This document shows positions 41,805 through 49,912 of a stretch of DNA of 64,000 bases, in pieces. The notes beneath the pieces are model-generated. The model made no database searches, was not told the origin of the DNA, and saw only the letters and a list, made by a program, of their open reading frames with translations. The DNA is taken from assembly GCA_963714455.1 (NCBI GenBank), contig CAVQON010000012.1:62001-126000 (forward strand), written 5' to 3'. Position 1 is the first letter of the stretch. The number at the start of each line of letters is the position of its first letter. This DNA comes from CAVQGZ01 sp963714455 (lineage in GTDB: Bacteria; Actinomycetota; Actinomycetes; Jiangellales; Jiangellaceae). Made by a program: the position numbers and the translations under genes.

Positions 41805-43091
41805 GTGATCGACCTGCGCCGCCTTCGCGACGACCCCGATGCCCTGCGTGCGTCGCAACGTGCGCGGGGTGACGACCCGGCTCTCGTCGACGCCGTCCTT
41901 GCCGCCGACGAGGAGCGCAGGACCGCCCTCGGCGAGTTCGAGGCGCTGCGTGCCGAGCAGAAGACGCTGGGCCGCGCGGTCGCCAAGGCCACCGGCGACG
42001 AGCGCGACACGGTGCTGGTCCGGGCACGCGAGCTGGCCGAGGCTGTCAAGGATGCCGAGCGCCGGGCGGGCGAGGCCGAGGCATCGATGGCGGCGGTGGC
42101 CGGCGGGCTGTCGAACCTGATCGACCCGGACGCCCCCGTCGGCACCGAGGCCGACTTCGTCGTCCTCGACACCGCCGGGACGCCACGCGACTTCGCCGCC
42201 GAAGGGTTCGCCCCGCGCGACCACGTCCAGCTCGGACGCCTGCTCGGCGCCATCGACATCGAGCGGGCCGCCAAGGTGTCGGGCTCGCGCTTCTTCTACC
42301 TCACCGGCGTGGGCGCGCTGCTCGAGCTGGCCCTGGTCAACATGGCCATGACACAGGCGGCCGAGGCCGGGTTCATCCCGATGCTGCCGCCGGTGCTGGT
42401 GCGTCCCGAGGCGATGGAGGGCACCGGCTTTCTCGGCCAGGCCGCCGAGAACGTCTTTCACCTGCCCGAGGACGACTACTACCTGGTGGGCACGTCGGAG
42501 GTGCCGCTGGCGGCCTACCACTCCGGGGAGATCCTCGACGCGGGCGCGCTGCCGCTGCGCTACGCCGGCTTCTCGACCTGCTTTCGGCGCGAGGCCGGGT
42601 CGCACGGACGCGACACTCGGGGCATCATCCGAGTTCATCAGTTCGACAAGGTGGAGATGTTCAGCTTCTGCGCGCCCGACGACGCTGCCGACGAGCACCG
42701 TCGGCTGCTGGCGTGGGAGCGCGCCTTCTTCGACCAGCTCGAGGTGCCCTACCGGGTGATCGACGTCGCCTCGCAAGACCTGGGCGCGTCGGCGGCCCGC
42801 AAGTTCGACATCGAGGCGTGGGTGCCGACGCAGGGCACGTACCGCGAGGTCACGTCCACCTCGAACTGCACCGAGTTCCAGGCGCGGCGCCTGGGCGTTC
42901 GCATGCGCGACGAGTCCGGCGCACCGACCCAGCCGGTCGCCACCCTCAACGGCACGCTGGTCGCCATCCCCCGCACCATCGTGGCGATCCTGGAGAACCA
43001 CCAGCAGCCGGACGGGTCGGTGTCCGTCCCCGCTGCGTTGCAGCCCTACCTCGGTGGACGCGAGACGCTGACCCCGCTGGGGGTGGGCTGA
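41805..43091 (+). CDS. serS: seryl-tRNA synthetase
   Basis: Class II synthetase of 428 residues. The N-terminal coiled-coil arm (residues 1-105, RLRDDPDALRASQRARGDDP) grips the long variable arm of tRNA-Ser. Motif 1 is near GSRFFYLTGVGALLELAL. Motif 2 is FSTCFRREAGSHGRDTRGIIRVHQF. Motif 3 is LNGTLVAIPRTIVAILENHQ. TSEVPLAAYH binds serine. GTG 41805 follows a leaderless promoter, and the next gene starts 7 bp after the stop, so the two are probably one operon. Confidence 0.97.
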   Translation: MIDLRRLRDDPDALRASQRARGDDPALVDAVLAADEERRTALGEFEALRAEQKTLGRAVAKATGDERDTVLVRARELAEAVKDAERRAGEAEASMAAVAGGLSNLIDPDAPVGTEADFVVLDTAGTPRDFAAEGFAPRDHVQLGRLLGAIDIERAAKVSGSRFFYLTGVGALLELALVNMAMTQAAEAGFIPMLPPVLVRPEAMEGTGFLGQAAENVFHLPEDDYYLVGTSEVPLAAYHSGEILDAGALPLRYAGFSTCFRREAGSHGRDTRGIIRVHQFDKVEMFSFCAPDDAADEHRRLLAWERAFFDQLEVPYRVIDVASQDLGASAARKFDIEAWVPTQGTYREVTSTSNCTEFQARRLGVRMRDESGAPTQPVATLNGTLVAIPRTIVAILENHQQPDGSVSVPAALQPYLGGRETLTPLGVG

Positions 43092-43097
43092 GCACCG

Positions 43098-43913
43098 ATG
43101 GGCCCATCACCCGGGGCTGACGGCTGGCGCCCCCGCCTGGTGGCGCTGGACATCGACGGCACGCTCATCCCCTACGCCGACTTCCACGCGCCCCCGTCCG
43201 TGCCGGTGAGCACGGCGGTCGCGCGCGTGGCGGCCGGCGGCGCGCACCCGGTGATCTCGACCGGACGCTCGCTGCACTCCACCTACCCGGTGTTCGACGC
43301 CCTCGCCCTCACCGACGGCTTCGCCGTGTGCTCGAACGGGGCAGTGGTCGTCGACGTCGAGACCCGCGACCCGATCGACGTCGTCACCTTCGACGCCCTG
43401 GAGTCCGTCCGCTACTTCGCCGAGCAGATCCCCGACGCGATCCTGGCGGTCGAAGAGCTCGGGCAGGGGTTTCGCATCAGCGGCGACAACGTCGACTTCG
43501 AGTTCGACGGCAAGATCGAGGTCGTGCCGCACAGCGAGCTGGTGCAGGGTCCGGTGACGCGCCTGGTGGTGCGCTGGCACGAGGGCGACCGCGAGCGGCT
43601 GCGCGCCATCGCCGCCGAGATGGGTCTGCCCGCCGTCGACTACGCCATCGGCTACACCGCTTGGCTCGACATCATGCCGTCCGGGGTGTCGAAGGCCGAG
43701 GGCCTCGACAAGATCTGCTTTCGCCTCGGCATCGGGTCCGACGACGTGCTGGCCATCGGGGACGGGCACAACGACATGGAGATGCTGCAGTGGGCCGGTC
43801 TCGGCGTCGCCATGGGCAACGCGCCTGATGACGTCAAGGCCATCGCCGACGAGGTGGGTCCGCACGTCGACGACGACGGTGTTGCCACCGTGCTGGGCCG
43901 GTACTTCTCGTGA
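43098..43913 (+). CDS. HAD-superfamily Cof-type phosphatase
   Basis: A 271-residue HAD IIB phosphatase. Motif I is ALDIDGTLIP (nucleophile Asp), motif II is the STGRS Ser/Thr, motif III the Lys in SGVSKAEGLD, and motif IV GDGHNDMEMLQWAGLGVAMGNA. The cap between motifs II and III (about 90-190) sets the substrate, which is unknown but probably a sugar phosphate. The stop overlaps the DUF2087 GTG. Confidence 0.93.
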   Translation: MGPSPGADGWRPRLVALDIDGTLIPYADFHAPPSVPVSTAVARVAAGGAHPVISTGRSLHSTYPVFDALALTDGFAVCSNGAVVVDVETRDPIDVVTFDALESVRYFAEQIPDAILAVEELGQGFRISGDNVDFEFDGKIEVVPHSELVQGPVTRLVVRWHEGDRERLRAIAAEMGLPAVDYAIGYTAWLDIMPSGVSKAEGLDKICFRLGIGSDDVLAIGDGHNDMEMLQWAGLGVAMGNAPDDVKAIADEVGPHVDDDGVATVLGRYFS

Positions 43914-44203
43914 CGGTCACCCGCTACGACCTCGACCCCGAGACGAATCCCGTGCTGCGCGTCTTCCTCTCCGACGGCAAGCTCACGGCGATGCCGGCCA
44001 AGTGGTCCAAGCGCATGGTCGTGCTGGACTACCTGGCGCAGGTCTTCGAGCCCGGCGTGCGCTACAGCGAGGCGGACGCGTCAGCGATGCTTGCGGCGTT
44101 CCACCCCGACTACGCCATGCTGCGCCGCTACCTGGTGGACGAGGGCTTCTTGCAGCGTGCCGACGGCGTCTACTGGCGCGCGGGCGGCACCGTCGTCCTG
44201 TAG
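43910..44203 (+). CDS. DUF2087 domain protein
   Basis: A 97-residue protein with the DUF2087 pattern FLSDGKLTAMPAKWSKRMVV, YSEADASAMLAAFHPDYAML and RRYLVDEGFLQRADGVYWR, a winged-helix-like fold often seen fused to ArsR regulators. Here it stands alone and overlaps the HAD gene (GTGA). It may bind DNA or act as a small regulator; no experimental role is known. Confidence 0.85.
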   Translation: MTVTRYDLDPETNPVLRVFLSDGKLTAMPAKWSKRMVVLDYLAQVFEPGVRYSEADASAMLAAFHPDYAMLRRYLVDEGFLQRADGVYWRAGGTVVL

Positions 44204-44227
44204 CCGACGCGCTTCTGTCCTCCCGGG

Positions 44228-44318
44228 CCTCGGTGATGGGAGACAGACCCACGTCGCTCAGCCGGTCAGGGGATACAGAGCCACGTCATTGAGTCGGTGA
44301 TGGGAGCAGGAGCACGCC
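44228..44318. repeat. three degenerate 31-bp tandem repeats
   Basis: Units start with CGGT at 44231, 44263 and 44294. They share the pattern CGGTGATGGGAG..CAGA..CCACGTC with substitutions. They lie in the 221-bp gap between convergent DUF2087 and trpB2 genes. The rest of the gap up to 44424 shows no clear feature. Confidence 0.6.
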
Positions 44319-44424
44319 ATACGGTGGCCTTCTCACCCGCCACCGCCCCGTCACCGTGGTTGGGTCACCCGCCACGCTCTCGCCGAGGAGTACAGCTTCC
44401 CGTCACGAGCGCAGAGGGGCTCAC

Positions 44425-45795
44425 CTACGGCAGGGTCGCCAGCCCGGCGGCCAACCGATCCTCGGTCACGTCCTCGTCCACCAGGTTGCCGCGCAGGTAG
44501 GAGTCGTAGGCGGGCAGGTCGAGCAGTCCGTGCCCGCACAGGGCGGTGACGATCACCTTCTCCTCGCCGGTCTGCTTGCAGGCCTGCGCCTCACGGATGG
44601 CCTCGGCCAGCGCGTGCGTCGGCTCGGGCGCCGGGATGATGCCCTCGGTGCGGGCGAACAGCACGCCGGCGTCGAAGCACTCGGTCTGCGGGACGGCCTT
44701 CGCCGTCATGAGCCCCTGCTCGTAGATGTGGGAGATGAGCGGGCTCATGCCGTGGTAGCGCAACCCGCCGGCGTGGATCGGGTCGGGGACGAAGTCGTGG
44801 CCCAAGGTGTGCATCTTCAGCAACGGCGTCATGCCGGCGGTGTCGCCGAAGTCGTAGGCGTAGGTCCCGCGGGTGAGCGACGGGCACGACGCCGGCTCCA
44901 CGGCGCGGATCTCCGGGTCCCAGCGCCCGGCCATCTTCTCCCGCATGATCGGGAACGCCAGCCCGGCGAAGTTGGACCCGCCGCCGGTGCACCCGACCAC
45001 CAGGTCGAGGCGGTCCTCACCGGCCTTGGCCAGCTGGAGCAGCGCCTCCTCCCCGATCACCGTCTGGTGGAGCAGCACGTGGTTGAGCACCGAGCCGAGC
45101 GCGTAGCGGGCGTCGGGGTCTTGGGCGGCAACCTCGACGGCCTCGCTGATCGCCATGCCCAGCGACCCGGACATGTTGGCGGGGTTCTCGCGCATCGCCC
45201 GTCCGGCCGCGGTCAGCTCGGACGGCGAGCGGTGGATCGAGGCGCCGAACGTCTCGATCATCATGCGCCGGTAGGGCTTCTGGTCGTACGAGGCCCCGAC
45301 CTGCCACACCTCGCACTCGATGCCGAACAGCGAGCAGGCGAAAGCGAGCGCCGTGCCCCACTGACCGGCACCGGTCTCGGTGGTGATCTTCTTGACGCCC
45401 TCGACGGCGTTGTAGTAGGCCTGCGGCACGGCGGTGTTGGGCTTGTGCGAGCCGGCCGGGGAGAGGCCCTCGTACTTGTAGTAGATGCGGGCCGGGGTGT
45501 CGAGAGCCTGCTCCAGACGTCGCGCCCGATACAGCGGGGACGGGCGCCAGAGGCGGTAGACGTCCTGCACCTCGACCGGGATGTCGACGTAGCGCTCCGG
45601 CGTCACCTCCTGCGCGATGAGCCCCATCGGGAACAGCGGCGCCAGGTCGTCCGGGCCCAGCGGCTCACGTGTACCCGGGTTGAGTGGCGGCGGAGGGGGG
45701 ACTGGCAGGTCGGGGATGATGTTGTACCAACGCGTCGGCATCTCCGACTCGTCGAGAAGGTACTTGTGCTGTTGCGGAAGCTCGGCTGCGGGCAT
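44425..45795 (-). CDS. TrpB2-type tryptophan synthase beta subunit-like PLP enzyme
   Basis: A 456-residue PLP enzyme of the TrpB2 branch. The PLP Lys is in GLSPAGSHKPNTAVP, the phosphate loop is GCTGGGSNFAG, and ETGAGQWGTALAFACSLFG is typical. TrpB2 proteins have an N-terminal extension (YNIIPDLPVPPPPPLNP) and usually no TrpA partner; none is nearby. They use serine or phosphoserine with indole. ATG 45795 is chosen because it opens the conserved PAAELPQQHKYLL segment. It lies 11 bp after the nucleosidase gene in the same direction. Confidence 0.9.
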   Translation of the reverse strand: MPAAELPQQHKYLLDESEMPTRWYNIIPDLPVPPPPPLNPGTREPLGPDDLAPLFPMGLIAQEVTPERYVDIPVEVQDVYRLWRPSPLYRARRLEQALDTPARIYYKYEGLSPAGSHKPNTAVPQAYYNAVEGVKKITTETGAGQWGTALAFACSLFGIECEVWQVGASYDQKPYRRMMIETFGASIHRSPSELTAAGRAMRENPANMSGSLGMAISEAVEVAAQDPDARYALGSVLNHVLLHQTVIGEEALLQLAKAGEDRLDLVVGCTGGGSNFAGLAFPIMREKMAGRWDPEIRAVEPASCPSLTRGTYAYDFGDTAGMTPLLKMHTLGHDFVPDPIHAGGLRYHGMSPLISHIYEQGLMTAKAVPQTECFDAGVLFARTEGIIPAPEPTHALAEAIREAQACKQTGEEKVIVTALCGHGLLDLPAYDSYLRGNLVDEDVTEDRLAAGLATLP

Positions 45796-45806
45796 GCCTG
45801 CTGAGG

Positions 45807-46400
45807 TTAGTCGGCGGTCGTGGCCGGGTTTCGCGCGGCTGCGAGGTTGGCGGAGAGCCAGGTGGCGAGCTCGCCGGAGGCCGCGTGCACCGACTCCAGC
45901 CACGACGTGCGCGCGCCCTCGTCGGCGGTGTCGCTGACGTGCTTCACCAGCGTGACCGGGACGCCGGCCATCCGGCAGGCGGCTGCGACGGCATAGCCCT
46001 CCATGTCGACCAGGTCGGCCTGTGCGGCGAGCCGGTCGCGGGTTCCGGCGTCGGACACGAACATGTCACCGGTCGCCAGCGTGGGTCCGTCGCCCAGCAG
46101 GATCGGACGCCCGTACCGGTGCCCGGTGAGCTGTTCGAGCACGGTGCTGTCGAGGTCGTGCTGCTGCACCCGCCCGACGACGTGGGTGCCGACCATCCCG
46201 TCGTGCAGGGCCCCGGCGGTGCCGATGTTGACCACCAGGTCGGGACGGTCGGCGGGCCGCGCGAGCGCGCGACTCACCTGAAGGGCCGCGTTGACCTTGC
46301 CGACCCCGGTGATGAGCACCGGCAGGTCGGCCGGGAACGCCACCGCCTCGTGCTCGACGGCGACGACGAGCAGCACGCTGCGTGCGGTGCGCGGGCTCAT
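45807..46400 (-). CDS. nucleoside phosphorylase-family nucleosidase (MTA/SAH type)
   Basis: A 197-residue PNP/UDP-fold protein. VLITGVGKVNAALQVSRAL and VVNIGTAGAL are the nucleoside-binding N-terminal motifs, and LVDMEGYAVAAACRMAGVPV is the purine/ribose site (Glu-Met pair). Asp in VKHVSDTADEGA is the probable general acid. This suits a methylthioadenosine/S-adenosylhomocysteine nucleosidase. It is shorter than the usual 230 residues, starting directly at the first strand. ATG 46400 overlaps the mshC stop. Confidence 0.82.
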   Translation of the reverse strand: MSPRTARSVLLVVAVEHEAVAFPADLPVLITGVGKVNAALQVSRALARPADRPDLVVNIGTAGALHDGMVGTHVVGRVQQHDLDSTVLEQLTGHRYGRPILLGDGPTLATGDMFVSDAGTRDRLAAQADLVDMEGYAVAAACRMAGVPVTLVKHVSDTADEGARTSWLESVHAASGELATWLSANLAAARNPATTAD

Positions 46401-47521
46401 CGGTGGGCCGCGTCGAGGCCGAGCACGTGCAGGGCGAAGCGGGCTGCGGGACCGCCGGCATCCAGCGCCGTCCGCACGGCAGCCTGCACGTCGAGGTCGT
46501 CGCGAAGCGCCGCGGCGACGGCGTCGCGTCCGGCTGAGGTGCCGGGTTGGCCGGCGGCCGCGTAGAGGTTCTCGACCACCGCCGAGGCCGCGTCGAGCAG
46601 CGCCGGGTCGTAGGTCCACGGCTGCGCCCAGGGCCGGTCGAGCAGCATCAGTCGCACCGCGGCAGCATCATGCTCACGAAGAAGCTCGGGGACGAGAACG
46701 AGGTTGCCGGTCGACTTCGCCATCTTCGACCCGTCGTGGTGAACCAGGCCCACGCGCATCCAGGCGCGGGCGAACGGCTGCACCCCGGTGAGTGCCTGCG
46801 CGATCGCGGACTCGTACGCGTGGTGGGGGAACGTCAGGTCGGCGCCGCCGCCGTGCAGGTCGACCGAGGCGCCGAGCACCGAGACGGCCATCGCGGCGCA
46901 CTCGCTGTGCCAGCCGGGACGACCGGCTCCCCAGGGCGAGGCCCAGCTCGGCTCGTCGCCGCTCGACGCCCGCCAGATCGGGACGTCGCCGGGATGCTCC
47001 TTGGCGGGGTCGTCCGGGTTCTCGCCGTTCTCACGCAGGGCGGCGTGCCAGGCGGCCTCGTCCAGGCCCGAGTCGGCGACGACATCGGAACCGCGGAAGT
47101 ACACCGTGCCCGACGTCTCGTAGGCGTGCTCGGCGTCCAGGAGCGTCGCGCACAACCGCACGACCGGCTCGACGTAGGCATGCGCACGAGGCTCGTGCGC
47201 GGGACGCAGTACCCCCAGCGCGCTCATGGCACGGTCGAACGAGAACTGCTCCATGGCGGCGAGCTCGTCGTAGGGCGTGCCGGCGCGCGCGGCCGCCTCG
47301 GTGAGCACGTCGTCGACGTCGGTGACGTTGCGGCACACCTCCACCTCGACGCCCTCGTGGCGCAGCACGCGCACCGCGGTGTCGAGCCACACGAACGTCG
47401 CAGCGTGCCCGAGGTGCGTCACCGAGTAGGGGGTGATGCCGCAGACGTAGACGCGGGCACGCGAGAGAAGCGGCAGTCGTCGTCCACCGATGACCACGGG
47501 TGGCGCAAGGCTGGTGGGCAC
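46397..47521 (-). CDS. mshC: cysteine:GlcN-Ins ligase (mycothiol biosynthesis)
   Basis: A 374-residue class I aminoacyl-tRNA-synthetase-like ligase joining Cys to GlcN-inositol in mycothiol. The HIGH-type motif is within VCGITPYSVTHLGHAATF, the form with Ile-Thr that marks MshC rather than CysRS. Zinc-site HSECAAMAVS and HGGGADLTFPHH are present, and the KMSKS motif is KMAKSTGN. CysRS-type C-terminal anticodon-binding residues are missing. GTG 47521 is preceded by TAGGCT, 6 nt. It heads an operon with the nucleosidase and trpB2. Confidence 0.85.
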   Translation of the reverse strand: MPTSLAPPVVIGGRRLPLLSRARVYVCGITPYSVTHLGHAATFVWLDTAVRVLRHEGVEVEVCRNVTDVDDVLTEAAARAGTPYDELAAMEQFSFDRAMSALGVLRPAHEPRAHAYVEPVVRLCATLLDAEHAYETSGTVYFRGSDVVADSGLDEAAWHAALRENGENPDDPAKEHPGDVPIWRASSGDEPSWASPWGAGRPGWHSECAAMAVSVLGASVDLHGGGADLTFPHHAYESAIAQALTGVQPFARAWMRVGLVHHDGSKMAKSTGNLVLVPELLREHDAAAVRLMLLDRPWAQPWTYDPALLDAASAVVENLYAAAGQPGTSAGRDAVAAALRDDLDVQAAVRTALDAGGPAARFALHVLGLDAAHR

Positions 47522-47527
47522 GCCCTC

Positions 47528-47533
47528 AGCCTA
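47528..47533 (-). promoter_or_regulatory. leaderless -10 for mshC
   Basis: TAGGCT on the minus strand, 6 nt before GTG 47521. Confidence 0.55.
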
Positions 47534-47572
47534 GGGACGCATCCCACGCCCAGCCATGCCAGCATGGGCGAG

Positions 47573-47869
47573 ATGGACCTGACTGTCGTCGACGACATCG
47601 CCAAGAGCCGTTTCGAAGCCCGTACCGGTGCCGGGGCGCTCGCCGGCTGGGTCGACTACACGCGAGCACCCGAGTCGGTGACGCTCGACCACACCGAGGT
47701 CGACGGCGCCTACGAGGGCCAGGGAGTGGGCTCCAGGCTGGTGAAGCAGACACTGGCGATCGTGCTGGCCGAGGGCGTCGAGGTGGTGAACGACTGCCCG
47801 TTCATCGAGCGGTACATGCGCCGGCACGAGGGCGAGTACGACGCAGTCGTGCGCAAGGCCGGACCCTGA
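47573..47869 (+). CDS. YjdJ-type small GNAT acetyltransferase
   Basis: A 98-residue protein of the Acetyltransf_CG group. DLTVVDDIAKSRFEARTGAG, EVDGAYEGQGVGSRLVKQTL (acetyl-CoA loop) and VNDCPFIERYMRRHEGEYDAVV match the family. Start ATG 47573 gives the usual size; ATG 47564 is in frame and possible. The acceptor substrate is unknown. It diverges from mshC. Confidence 0.88.
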   Translation: MDLTVVDDIAKSRFEARTGAGALAGWVDYTRAPESVTLDHTEVDGAYEGQGVGSRLVKQTLAIVLAEGVEVVNDCPFIERYMRRHEGEYDAVVRKAGP

Positions 47870-47871
47870 CC

Positions 47872-48243
47872 TCAGGCGTCGGGGCCCAGCCGGCCGATGG
47901 CCTCGGCCACCGCGCTCTGGCCGAGAGCCTGCTGGCGCAGACGGTCGTCCGGGCAGGTCGCCACGGCGGCCATCCGACTGCGGTAGGCCGACTCGCGAAA
48001 CGCCAGCTGCACCTGACGTAGCCGCTCGTACGCCACGCGCGCGGCGGCGTCGGACGGTACGTCGAGGGAGTCGCTCGGCCAGCGCGTCTGGTTCGCCTCG
48101 GCCATCACCCGCACCTGCGCGAGCAGCGGCTCGAGTGCCGGCGCCGCCCGCGCTGCCGTCGCGCAGTCGGTGTAGCAGCGACGCCAGAGCCCCGTCCCGA
48201 GGGGGTCGGACGCAGACGAGCGTCGCCAGGGCCAGCGTGGCAT
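47872..48243 (-). CDS. conserved-looking hypothetical protein
   Basis: A 123-residue basic protein with a PRWPWRRSSASDPLGTGLW start, a Cys pair region WRRCYTDCATAARAAP, and helices ARVAYERLRQVQLAFRESAY and DDRLRQQALGQSAVAEAIG. It may be a small helical binding protein; no domain is recognised. The start is ATG 48243. It is oriented with bpa, 22 bp downstream of it, so the two may share a transcript. Confidence 0.65.
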   Translation of the reverse strand: MPRWPWRRSSASDPLGTGLWRRCYTDCATAARAAPALEPLLAQVRVMAEANQTRWPSDSLDVPSDAAARVAYERLRQVQLAFRESAYRSRMAAVATCPDDRLRQQALGQSAVAEAIGRLGPDA

Positions 48244-48265
48244 GAGAAGCGACCGGTGCCGTCGG

Positions 48266-48832
48266 CTAGAGGTACATGCCGCTGCCGAGGTGGGGACGCT
48301 CCTCGCCCGGGCCGGACGCCCCATCGGTCTGCTGGCCTGGGCGTTCGGCTCCGGGAGGCAGCGCGCGACGCATCTGCTCCAGCTGGGCCCGGGCGGCCAT
48401 CTGCTGGGCGAAGAGCGCGGTCTGGATGCCGTGGAACAGGCCTTCGAGCCACCCCACGAGCTGTGCCTGCGCGATGCGCAGCTCAGCGTCGGTGGGCACC
48501 TCGTCCTCGACGAACGGGAGCGAGAGGCGCTCGAGCTCCTCGACCAGCTCAGGGGCGAGGCCGTCCTCGAGCTCGGCGATGGACGCGTGGTGGATCTGCT
48601 GGAGGCGGCGACGGCTGGCCTCGTCCAGGGGAGCCGACTTCACCTCGTCCAGAAGCTGCTTGATCATCGTGCCGATGCGCATCACCTTGGCCGGCTGCTC
48701 GACCAGGTCGGTGACCGACCCGCGTGGCTCGCCGTCCTCGTCGGCCGGCGACTCGCTGGCCATCGCCCCGGGGCCGACGACGACGACGCGTGCGGCGGGG
48801 TCCATGGGACTGGTCGGCTGCTCGTCGGTCAT
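48266..48832 (-). CDS. bpa: bacterial proteasome activator Bpa/PafE
   Basis: A 188-residue homolog of mycobacterial Rv3780, an ATP-independent ring that opens the 20S proteasome gate for unfolded proteins. The DUF2587 helical core (about 45-150) has KVMRIGTMIKQLLDEVKSAP, LEDGLAPELVEELERLSLPF and ELRIAQAQLVGWLEGLFHGI. The C-terminal GMYL is the hydrophobic-Tyr-X motif that docks in proteasome pockets. ATG 48832 has GGAGGATG upstream. It implies a proteasome elsewhere in the genome. Confidence 0.95.
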   Translation of the reverse strand: MTDEQPTSPMDPAARVVVVGPGAMASESPADEDGEPRGSVTDLVEQPAKVMRIGTMIKQLLDEVKSAPLDEASRRRLQQIHHASIAELEDGLAPELVEELERLSLPFVEDEVPTDAELRIAQAQLVGWLEGLFHGIQTALFAQQMAARAQLEQMRRALPPGAERPGQQTDGASGPGEERPHLGSGMYL

Positions 48833-48878
48833 GCCGTCATCCTCCCCAACGACTCGCCGGCCCACAACGCCGGGCGGG

Positions 48879-49859
48879 TCACCTGACCTGAAGCACGATC
48901 TTGCCGATGTGGGCGCTGCTCTCCATCAGCGCATGCCCAGCCGCCGCCTGCGCGACCGGCAGCACCGTGTGCACGACGGGTCGCACGCGGCCGTCGGCGA
49001 TCATCGGCCACACGTTCTCGCGGACGGCAGTGACGATGGCTGCCTTCTCGGCGAGCGGGCGCGAGCGCAGCGTCGTGCCGATCACGCCGGCACGCTTGGC
49101 CAGCAGCAGCCCGAGGTTGACCTCGGCCTTCACGCCGCCCTGCATCCCGATGATCACCAGCCGACCACCGGGGGCCAGCGCGTCGATGTTGCGCCCGAGG
49201 TAGGGCCCGCCGACGACGTCGAGAACCACGTCCGCTCCTCGTCCGCCGGTGGCTTCGCGAAGCGCCTGCACGAAGTCGACCTCGCGGTAGTTGACGAGGA
49301 TCTCCGCCCCCAGGTCGCGGCAGGCGTCCAGCTTGGCGGCGCTGCCGGCAGTCACGGCGACCCGAGCACCGAGCGCGCGGCAGACCTGGATCGCCATCGT
49401 CCCGATGCCGCTCGACCCGCCGTGCAGCAGGACGGTCTGGCCGTCGTGCAGCCCCGCCGTCATGACGAGGTTCGACCACACGGTGCAGGCGACCTCGGGC
49501 AGAGCGCCGGCGGTCACCAGGTCGACGCCGGCCGGGATCGGCAGCAACGTCTCGACCGGCACGGCCACCTGCTCGGCGTACCCGCCGCCGGCCAGCAGGG
49601 CACACGCGGCATCGCCCACCGCCCATCCGGTCACACCCGGGCCGAGGGCGCGCACCGTCCCGGAGCACTCCAGCCCGAGGTAGGGCGAGGCTCCCGGGGG
49701 AGTCGGGTAGCGGCCCTGGCGCTGCAGCACGTCGGCGCGGTTGACCGCGCTGGCCGCGACGTCGAGCACGACCTCACCCGCGCCGGGCGTCGGGTCGTCC
49801 ACCTCACGCCAGACCAGCGTCTCGGGACCGCCGGGTTGCTCCTGAGTGATCGCCAGCAT
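48879..49859 (-). CDS. NAD(P)H:quinone oxidoreductase (PIG3-like MDR family)
   Basis: A 326-residue zinc-free medium-chain reductase. NRADVLQRQGRYPTPPG is the PIG3/Qor signature, YLGLECSGTV follows, and LHGGSSGIGTMAIQVCRALG is the NADPH-binding loop. LDVVGGPYLGRNIDALAPGG closes the cofactor fold. The likely substrate is a quinone or enone. ATG 49859 is preceded by TACCCT, 6 nt, a leaderless start. Confidence 0.92.
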   Translation of the reverse strand: MLAITQEQPGGPETLVWREVDDPTPGAGEVVLDVAASAVNRADVLQRQGRYPTPPGASPYLGLECSGTVRALGPGVTGWAVGDAACALLAGGGYAEQVAVPVETLLPIPAGVDLVTAGALPEVACTVWSNLVMTAGLHDGQTVLLHGGSSGIGTMAIQVCRALGARVAVTAGSAAKLDACRDLGAEILVNYREVDFVQALREATGGRGADVVLDVVGGPYLGRNIDALAPGGRLVIIGMQGGVKAEVNLGLLLAKRAGVIGTTLRSRPLAEKAAIVTAVRENVWPMIADGRVRPVVHTVLPVAQAAAGHALMESSAHIGKIVLQVR

Positions 49860-49865
49860 CCCAGC

Positions 49866-49871
49866 AGGGTA
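49866..49871 (-). promoter_or_regulatory. leaderless -10 for the quinone oxidoreductase gene
   Basis: TACCCT on the minus strand, 6 nt before ATG 49859. Confidence 0.5.
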
Positions 49872-49912
49872 GGCGCAGCGAGCCAGGCGGAGCGGGGTGC
49901 TCGTCGGGCGGC

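Noticed and set aside
44228..44318. The three 31-bp repeats as a short CRISPR array
   Set aside because: The units are contiguous and degenerate with no unique spacers, and no cas gene is in the window.
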